The notes below the pieces were generated by a model. That model was not told the DNA's origin. It did no database searches and was given only the letters and a program-made list of their open reading frames with translations. From positions 1 through 6,080 of the forward strand of contig VXRI01000230.1 of the NCBI GenBank assembly GCA_009838595.1: a stretch of DNA of 6,080 nucleotides, given 5' to 3'. Both the position numbers and the translations under genes were made by a program. Shown piece after piece: positions 1-4,812 of the stretch. The stretch's first letter is position 1. Every line of letters starts with the position of its first letter. Origin of the DNA: Chloroflexota bacterium (GTDB lineage: Bacteria; Chloroflexota; Dehalococcoidia; Lucifugimonadales; JADFKI01).

Positions 1-61
1 CACATGGGCAAGGTTAAAAGGGGACAAAGATTCTGAGCGACAGGCAATGTTCGGGCAAACC

Positions 62-487
62 CTAGGGCTTGGCGTCTAGGTGGGCTTGGAGCATTACCGC
101 GGCGGCGGCGGCGTCTGTGGCGCCTCGGTTGCGCGCGCGGTCGGCGGCGGTGATACCCGTTTGCGCCAGTATTCTTTCTGCCTGCACGGACGATAGGCGC
201 TCGTCGATGCGCGTTATGGGGATTTTGGCGCGCGCCGCTAGTTCGTCTGCGAAGTCTAGCGTGATGCGCGTCTGCGCGCCGATACGACCGGACATCAGGT
301 ACGGTATGCCGACCAGAATCTCTTCGGCGGCATGCTCGTCCGCGAGCGCTAATACGGCGTCAATCGCGGCAGCGATGTCCGGCGTGCGGCGCTCGATGGT
401 CATGAGCGGCGATGCGAGCAAGCCCAGCGGGTCGCTGAGCGCCACGCCTATGCGCCTGTCTCCTACATCCAGCGCCATAATTCTCAT
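62..487 (-). CDS. ruvX: RuvX/YqgF family pre-16S rRNA nuclease / putative Holliday junction resolvase
   Basis: This 141-residue cytoplasmic protein has the usual length and motif order of the YqgF/RuvX family (RNase H-like fold), which is implicated in 16S rRNA 5'-end maturation and was first predicted to be a Holliday junction resolvase. The N-terminal strand has ALDVGDRRIGVALSD with the first acidic residue at D7. The VGIPYLMSGRIGAQT motif is at about 59-73, IDERLSSVQAE with D95/E96 at 94-104, and the C-terminal acidic residue D125 lies in the GATDAAAAAVML helix. These are the expected metal-binding positions, so the protein should be active. I chose the first ATG because it precedes the beta-strand; M4 is a possible alternative. 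The SD sequence is weak. The gene starts 46 bp after alaS on the same strand, an arrangement common in bacteria, so co-transcription is likely. The stop codon lies inside an 8-bp palindrome, CCCTAGGG (60-67). Confidence 0.95.
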   Translation of the reverse strand: MRIMALDVGDRRIGVALSDPLGLLASPLMTIERRTPDIAAAIDAVLALADEHAAEEILVGIPYLMSGRIGAQTRITLDFADELAARAKIPITRIDERLSSVQAERILAQTGITAADRARNRGATDAAAAAVMLQAHLDAKP

Positions 488-497
488 GGCAACTTAA

Positions 498-510
498 CGG
501 GGTAGGCAGA
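498..510. repeat. 13-bp intergenic word, copy 1 (alaS-ruvX gap)
   Basis: The word cggggtaggcaga occurs here, 10 nt upstream of the ruvX ATG, and again at 3233-3245 upstream of alaS. Both copies are in non-coding gaps and have the same orientation relative to the downstream minus-strand gene. The flanks do not match. Confidence 0.6.
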
Positions 511-533
511 ACGGGACAGGATATAGACTGGCA

Positions 534-3188
534 TTAGCTTGCCATTTTCTGGCGCACTAGGTCGGTTGCGCCGTCTATGGCGGCGTCCAACTTGTCTGCG
601 TTGCGTCCGCCTGCCTGCGCCATGTCGGGGCGTCCGCCGCCGCCGCCGCCGATAATCCTGCCGAGTTCACGCGCATACTCGCGGGCGTCCGCGCCATCGT
701 CAACCAGATCCCGCGTGATGCCCACGCTGATTGTCGGGCGGTCGTTTACCAGTGCGCCCAGCACGACGATGCCACTGCCCATCTTGTCGCGCAGCCAGTC
801 GCTTATCTCTCGCATTCCGTCCGCGCTCGACACTTCCGTCCGCGCCGCAAGCAAAGAAACGCCGTTGATGTCCTGCTTCGTATCGAGCAGAATCGCGGCG
901 GCTTGGAGTGTGTTCTGTCGTTCTAACGCTTGCAGCTGCCGTCGAAGTTCGTCGTTTTCGTCTTGGATACGCTGCACCGCGCCGCCGAGTTCGGGCGGGG
1001 TAGTATTCAGCGATACGGCTAGAGTGTTCTCGCGGTTGAATCGCTCCCAGACCAGCCGTTCAGCCGCCCTGCCGCTCACCGCTTCGAGTCGGCGCATACC
1101 GGCGCCGATGCTGGATTCGCCGAGAATATAGACGCAGCCGACCTCGCCGGTGTGCCGCACATGCGTGCCGCCGCAGACCTCGAAGCTGAATGTGTCGCCG
1201 TTGGCAATCTCTATTAGACGCACACGCTCGCCGTAGCGGTCGCCGAAGAACGCCAACGCGCCGCGCTGTATCGCCGCCGAGTATGTGTCTTCGTCGCGAT
1301 GGATGCCCGCGTTCTGCCGAATCTGCTCGTTGACCAGATGCTGCACCTGCCAAAGTTCGTCGTCCGTGACCGGCTGCACGTGCGAGAAGTCGAAGCGCAA
1401 TCTGTCCGGCGCGACCAGCGAACCGGCTTGCCGTACATGCGCGCCAAGGACATCACGCAACGCGGCGTGCAGCATATGCGTCGCCGTGTGGTTGCGCGTA
1501 ATGTCTTCGCGGCGCACAGGATCGACATCGGCTTGCACTGTGTCGCCCAAGCGCACAACGCCATCGACGACCTTGCCGAAGTGCATAATGACATCGGGCA
1601 TCACCGCTTGCGTATCATGCACTGCGATTCTGCCGTCCGGCGCGGTGAGTGTACCGGCGTCGCCAATCTGCCCGCCGCCTTCCGCGTAGAAAGGCGTCTG
1701 CACCAGCACGACCTCGACATCCTGCCCTGCTGTCGCCTCGCTGACGACTGCATCGTCCGCGATAAGCCCGACGACGGGTGCTGACGCGCTGATTTGCTCA
1801 TAGCCCAAGAATTGCGTCACGCCGACGCCTAGGCTTTCGTACACGCGAATCTTGGCGCGCTCTTCGCCGAACTGAGCGGACGCTCTGCCGCGCTGCCGCT
1901 GAGATTCCATCTCGCGCTCAAAGCCTTCCGAATCGACTTCGACGCCCTGTTCGGAAGCGATTTCGCGCGTCATTTCAACGGGGAAGCCATAGGTGTCCCA
2001 TAGGCGGAATATCATCGCGCCGTCGAGCGTTTCCACATCTTCGAGCGCCTCGGTCAGCATGTTGTAGCCGTTCTGGAACGCCTGCTGGAAGCGCTCTTCT
2101 TCGAGGCGGAGCACGGTCAGGATGAACTCGCGGTTGTTGACCAGTTCGGGATAGACATGCCCCATTCTGTCGATGGTGGCGTCGGCGATTTCGCCCAGGA
2201 AGTTGCCCCCGATGCCGAGCCTGCGGGCGTATCGGATGGCGCGGCGTATGACGCGGCGCAGCACATAGCCACGGCCTTCGTTGCCCGGAACAACGCCGTC
2301 GGCTATGAGAAAGGTTACGCTACGTCCGTGTTCGGCGACGACGCGAATGGCGTATGTGTCGTCAGGATTGTCGTAATGCCTGCCGCTGACGCGCTCTACC
2401 GCGCCGATGATGGGCGTAAACAGGTCTGTTTCGTAGGCGGTGTCCACATTTTGCAGGATGCGCACGAGGCGCTCAAAGCCCATGCCGGTGTCCACGCTGG
2501 GCGCTGGCAGGTTGGTGCGCGTGCCGTCGAGGTGATGGTAGTATTGCATGAACACGAGGTTCCACAGTTCAACATATCTGTCGCAGACTACGCCGTTGGG
2601 CATGACGTTCGTGCAATTGGGTTTGCAGTCGGCTTGCCGGCAGCCGCGCTGTGCGCCGAAGTCGAAGTGCAATTCGCTGCACGGTCCGCAGGGACCTTCG
2701 TCACCCGCGGGACCCCACCAGTTTTCATCGTCGCCGTAGCTATAGATGCGGTCGGACGGGATGCCTTTTGCTTCCCACAGCCCGCGCGTTTCTTCGTCGG
2801 TCTCGTGGATGGCGGCGGCGAATTCGCTGAGAGGTATGCCATAGCCTTCGGTCATCAGCTCGACCGCGAAATCGACGGCGTTCGCCTTGAAGTAGTCGCC
2901 GAAGCTGAAGTTGCCGAGCATCTCGAACAGAGTGTTATGCGTAGCGTCGCCCACTTCTTCGATGTCGGGCGTGCGGAAGCACTTCTGCGAAGTGGTGGCG
3001 CGCTTGTTGGGCGGCACCGCCTCGCCGGTGAAGTAGGGCTTGAACTGCACCATACCCGCGGATGTGAGCAGCAGCGTAGGGTCGCCGACCGGAATCAGCG
3101 ACGAACTCGCCTGCCTGCTGTGCCCGTTCGCCTCAAAGTAGCTGAGGAACTTTTCTCGAATTTCGTCGCCGCTCATAAAATCTGGCAT
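534..3188 (-). CDS. alaS: Alanyl-tRNA synthetase
   Basis: Cytoplasmic class II synthetase that charges tRNA-Ala with alanine and clears mischarged Ser/Gly. At 884 residues it is close to the E. coli length of 876. The catalytic domain (about 5-260) has motif 1 around GMVQFKPYFTGE (45-56), motif 2 around KCFRTPDIEEVGDATHNTLF (69-88) and motif 3 around DTGMGFERLVRIL (233-245). A tRNA-recognition region follows to about 460. The editing domain has the zinc ligands H567 and H571 in HTATH, and C672 and H676 in CGGTH. A heptad-like stretch (about 735-765) leads to the C-Ala domain with the glycine-rich GGGGGGRPDMAQAGG (847-861). A Cys-rich insertion at 183-202 (C183, C188, C192, C202) follows GPCGPCSE (C167, C170) in the catalytic domain. 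The first ATG is preferred because GGAG lies 7 nt upstream; M5 lacks an SD. No frameshift is seen and all catalytic motifs are present. Confidence 0.98.
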   Translation of the reverse strand: MPDFMSGDEIREKFLSYFEANGHSRQASSSLIPVGDPTLLLTSAGMVQFKPYFTGEAVPPNKRATTSQKCFRTPDIEEVGDATHNTLFEMLGNFSFGDYFKANAVDFAVELMTEGYGIPLSEFAAAIHETDEETRGLWEAKGIPSDRIYSYGDDENWWGPAGDEGPCGPCSELHFDFGAQRGCRQADCKPNCTNVMPNGVVCDRYVELWNLVFMQYYHHLDGTRTNLPAPSVDTGMGFERLVRILQNVDTAYETDLFTPIIGAVERVSGRHYDNPDDTYAIRVVAEHGRSVTFLIADGVVPGNEGRGYVLRRVIRRAIRYARRLGIGGNFLGEIADATIDRMGHVYPELVNNREFILTVLRLEEERFQQAFQNGYNMLTEALEDVETLDGAMIFRLWDTYGFPVEMTREIASEQGVEVDSEGFEREMESQRQRGRASAQFGEERAKIRVYESLGVGVTQFLGYEQISASAPVVGLIADDAVVSEATAGQDVEVVLVQTPFYAEGGGQIGDAGTLTAPDGRIAVHDTQAVMPDVIMHFGKVVDGVVRLGDTVQADVDPVRREDITRNHTATHMLHAALRDVLGAHVRQAGSLVAPDRLRFDFSHVQPVTDDELWQVQHLVNEQIRQNAGIHRDEDTYSAAIQRGALAFFGDRYGERVRLIEIANGDTFSFEVCGGTHVRHTGEVGCVYILGESSIGAGMRRLEAVSGRAAERLVWERFNRENTLAVSLNTTPPELGGAVQRIQDENDELRRQLQALERQNTLQAAAILLDTKQDINGVSLLAARTEVSSADGMREISDWLRDKMGSGIVVLGALVNDRPTISVGITRDLVDDGADAREYARELGRIIGGGGGGRPDMAQAGGRNADKLDAAIDGATDLVRQKMAS

Positions 3189-3195
3189 AGGTGTA

Positions 3196-3199
3196 CTCC
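3196..3199 (-). promoter_or_regulatory. Shine-Dalgarno sequence of alaS
   Basis: GGAG read on the minus strand, 7 nt before the alaS ATG. It supports the start at 3188 over the downstream in-frame ATG (M5), which has no comparable sequence. Confidence 0.75.
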
Positions 3200-3215
3200 G
3201 GATGAATGATGAATA

Positions 3216-3244
3216 ATTTTAGCATGATTGGGCGGGGTAGGCAG
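3216..3244 (-). promoter_or_regulatory. Candidate sigma70-type promoter of alaS-ruvX, extended -10
   Basis: On the minus strand TAAAAT (3221-3216) is a 5/6 match to TATAAT. It is directly preceded by TGC (3224-3222), giving an extended -10 element. A weak -35 (CTGCCT, 3244-3239) lies 17 bp upstream. Transcription would start near 3209, leaving a leader of about 20 nt that holds the GGAG site and is too short for a T-box or riboswitch. Sequence match only. Confidence 0.45.
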
Positions 3245-3245
3245 A
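3233..3245. repeat. 13-bp intergenic word, copy 2 (upstream of alaS)
   Basis: Exact copy of the word at 498-510. It overlaps the weak -35 region proposed for alaS, so it could be a regulator site, a remnant of a dispersed short repeat, or chance. Confidence 0.6.
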
Positions 3246-3251
3246 GTTTTT

Positions 3252-3279
3252 CGTTCTGTTCCTCACAAGGGGAAGAACG
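3252..3279. repeat. Imperfect inverted repeat (hairpin) in the divergent intergenic region
   Basis: CGTTC (3252-3256) pairs with GAACG (3275-3279). After a 2-nt bulge (3257-3258), TTCCTC (3259-3264) pairs with GGGGAA (3269-3274), including one T-G wobble, around the loop ACAA. That makes 11 pairs with a 4-nt loop. It is not an intrinsic terminator: there is no T-run after it on either strand, and the run of T at 3247-3251 is on the wrong side for both. It lies between the alaS promoter and the start of the exported-protein gene. Confidence 0.5.
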
Positions 3280-3306
3280 TGCAGGGACATTGGGAACGCG
3301 AAACTA

Positions 3307-3335
3307 TTGACAGAAAAAGCGCGCAAGGCTACTGT
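3307..3335 (+). promoter_or_regulatory. Candidate promoter of the exported-protein operon
   Basis: A consensus -35 hexamer TTGACA (3307-3312) is followed after 17 bp by TACTGT (3330-3335), a weak -10. A transcript would start near 3342, at or just before the GTG at 3343. If real, the TTG at 3307 is part of the -35 box and not a start codon, and the gene would begin at GTG 3343 (nearly leaderless) or ATG 3403. Confidence 0.3.
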
Positions 3336-3519
3336 ACCGCCCGTGTATGAGCAAACACTACTATCAAGGAAAAGAACATATCAGCAGCGACATACCAATC
3401 GGATGGGCAGCGCAATCGTCGTGGCGAGCCTCGCCGTGGTTTTGCTGTTCCTACCTCTCCGCCTGACGCATCCGGCGAATGCCGTCTCACAATCTACCCC
3501 CCCCCTCCACTTGACATAA
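3307..3519 (+). CDS. N-terminal signal-peptide segment of a secreted metalloprotease, cut off by a frame change
   Basis: This 70-codon frame encodes a basic region (RKRTYQQRHTNR), a hydrophobic core (AIVVASLAVVLLFLPL) and a likely signal peptidase I site after HPANA, with mature sequence starting VSQST. It then enters the C9 run and stops at 3517-3519. No function is visible beyond export, and its natural continuation is the next frame (-1), starting at about 3498. The start is uncertain. TTG 3307 has a weak GGGAA 10 nt upstream but coincides with a TTGACA box. GTG 3343 keeps the basic n-region. ATG 3403 keeps only the hydrophobic core. I read it as the first part of the gene ending at 4799, not as a separate small protein. 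Confidence 0.6.
   Translation: MTEKARKATVPPVYEQTLLSRKRTYQQRHTNRMGSAIVVASLAVVLLFLPLRLTHPANAVSQSTPPLHLT
3497..3505 (+). repeat. C9 homopolymer run at the frame junction
   Basis: Nine consecutive C follow codon-level sequence TCT-A. In the signal-peptide frame the run is read as ACC CCC CCC CTC and ends at TAA 12 nt later. In the mature-protein frame it gives proline codons and runs openly to 4797. A tract of ten C, or seven, joins the two frames. This is the type of tract at which contingency loci slip, and also a typical site of sequencing error. Confidence 0.85.
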
Positions 3520-4799
3520 CTTCCGGACTCTCAGCGCAGGCTTCCACTACCACTTGGACTACCTACATCGATGCGGAGCAGGATAACGGAGACGACGAGT
3601 ACGGCTACGAGCACAGGGACTTCGGAAGCATCGACGATGATGACTTCTCGCTCGGCTCGAATACATTCGAGATAGACTACATCAAGTGGGAAGACAGATC
3701 AGACGATGTGCAGTTCCGTCTCTATGAATGCTTGAAGCCCTCGGAACTTCGCAGTCTGCAGTTGGGATCCAGAACCTTCACGAATCCGAGCTACACGAAG
3801 TATTCGGACGGAGAGTGCGGTTCTGTCAGGACGCGCAATCAAATCTTCAACTTCGATTCTTCCTCGAATCCGCTGCGAGCAGGCTCCCGTGTCAAGGTTA
3901 CGCTCACTCTCAACGGCTCGGGCGGCGGCGCTAACCCGACGCCTACGATTACGCCTACGCCTACCGCCACATCCACGCAATCGCCCACGGGCAGCGCATC
4001 TCTGTCGCCTGATCCATCGACCGTAAGCTTCCAGCCCGATGGCAGGTGGCATCGCTTCACCGTCAACTCCGGCGGAACGGTCAGGGTCTATACAAATCCC
4101 GGAACGACTCCTCTAAATGTGGAAGTATTCACCAGCAACACCGGCAACCATTGCTCGAATGGCGCCGAAAGGGAATACAAGAGCAGGAGCAACGGGCAAT
4201 CAGTGTACCTTGCAGGCTGCAACTCGGGCACAGGCACGGTGCAGTTGCAGACATCATCAGGCACGGTAATACGCACTTACACTTTCACCATCGGCTCTGG
4301 TGGCGGCGCTAACCCGACGCCTACGCACACCGCGACGCCCACTCATACGCCGACGGCAACCCATACGCCCACGACTGCGACTTCAGGATGCGTCCCGCAG
4401 GCACTGGGGGCTGCGGCGGATGTAGTCCTCAAGGGATATTGGAGCGGCGCCAGCAACCGATGTGGAACTTCTTTAGCCGTAGCCTGTGTACCGTACAGCT
4501 TGTTCATCGTTTATCCACACTTCAACCGCCAGCAGACTTTCTGGTTCGAGCATGAGCCTGCCATTGGCAGCACCCGGGTTGAATGGACAAACGACTTTAG
4601 TGTGACTAGGCGCAACCCTCGTCAGTTTTTGTATATGCCCATACTGATGGCACACGAATTCGGGCATGCAGCAGGACTGTGGCACAGCCCCGGCTCAAGC
4701 GACGCGATGTTTCATGCCGCAAGGACTCCCAGGCAAAACATCAGCGGCAATGACAAAAATGCGATGAAGGCAATCTACAACCATCACGCGGCACATTAA
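3498..4799 (+). CDS. Secreted multidomain protein with C-terminal matrixin-like zinc metalloprotease domain (5' part in another frame)
   Basis: Domains in order: a beta-rich N-terminal module (3540-3911; EYGY, GSI, F-x-Y-x-I-like pattern and 'V.FRLYE'); a Gly/Pro/Thr linker (3912-3989); an Ig-like domain with one Cys pair (3990-4292); a second Pro/Thr linker (4293-4385); and a protease domain (4387-4796). The protease has HEFGHAAGLWH at 4653-4685: three zinc-binding His and the general-base Glu. Eight residues after the third His comes the Met-turn Met (SSDAM), as in matrixins (HS..x.LM). The end, ISGNDKNAMKAIYN, matches the matrixin C-terminal helix. The catalytic domain is compact (about 137 residues) and no propeptide cysteine switch is evident. 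The first ordinary start in this frame is GTG 3708, but it cuts the N-terminal module in half. Coding sense continues upstream to the C run, so the real start is in the signal-peptide frame. The substrate is unknown. It could be phase-off, an assembly error or a young pseudogene. Confidence 0.8.
   Translation, partial: PPPPLDITSGLSAQASTTTWTTYIDAEQDNGDDEYGYEHRDFGSIDDDDFSLGSNTFEIDYIKWEDRSDDVQFRLYECLKPSELRSLQLGSRTFTNPSYTKYSDGECGSVRTRNQIFNFDSSSNPLRAGSRVKVTLTLNGSGGGANPTPTITPTPTATSTQSPTGSASLSPDPSTVSFQPDGRWHRFTVNSGGTVRVYTNPGTTPLNVEVFTSNTGNHCSNGAEREYKSRSNGQSVYLAGCNSGTGTVQLQTSSGTVIRTYTFTIGSGGGANPTPTHTATPTHTPTATHTPTTATSGCVPQALGAAADVVLKGYWSGASNRCGTSLAVACVPYSLFIVYPHFNRQQTFWFEHEPAIGSTRVEWTNDFSVTRRNPRQFLYMPILMAHEFGHAAGLWHSPGSSDAMFHAARTPRQNISGNDKNAMKAIYNHHAAH
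3924..3947 (+). repeat. 24-bp direct repeat, copy 1 (linker 1)
   Basis: Encodes GGANPTPT at the start of the first linker and is identical to 4302-4325. The match extends 5' over the GSG codons with two mismatches. Confidence 0.85.
4302..4325 (+). repeat. 24-bp direct repeat, copy 2 (linker 2)
   Basis: Identical to 3924-3947 and 378 bp downstream, which is exactly 126 codons. The two copies flank the Ig-like domain, suggesting duplication of a linker cassette. Recombination between them would remove that domain in frame. Confidence 0.85.
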
Positions 4800-4800
4800 T

Positions 4801-4805
4801 AAGGA
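4801..4805 (+). promoter_or_regulatory. Shine-Dalgarno sequence of the lipoprotein gene
   Basis: AAGGA starts 1 nt after the metalloprotease stop codon and lies 7 nt before the ATG at 4813. With only 13 bp between the genes and no terminator, this points to one transcript. Confidence 0.8.
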
Positions 4806-4812
4806 TTAAACG

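Noticed and set aside
1..61. A terminator or next operon gene downstream of ruvX
   Set aside because: No G+C-rich hairpin followed by T-run is visible, and the only minus-strand ATG (5-3) runs out of the window without an RBS.
529..544. TGGCA/TGCCA hairpin across the alaS stop codon as a terminator
   Set aside because: Only five pairs and no T-run after it on the minus strand; ruvX follows closely and fits an operon.
2157..3209. Long plus-strand frame across alaS
   Set aside because: A shadow of high-GC alaS codons; the minus-strand product has every AlaRS motif.
4458..4466. RCG near the start of the protease domain as a matrixin cysteine switch
   Set aside because: The PRCGxPD motif is otherwise absent (NRCGTSLAV here) and it sits too far inside the catalytic domain; pairing with a nearby Cys in a disulphide is more likely.
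3708..4799. A self-contained protein starting at GTG 3708
   Set aside because: The same frame is open and protein-like from the C run onward, and GTG 3708 is an internal Val in a beta strand (SDDVQFRLYE) with no RBS; a start here would lack a signal peptide and half of the first module.
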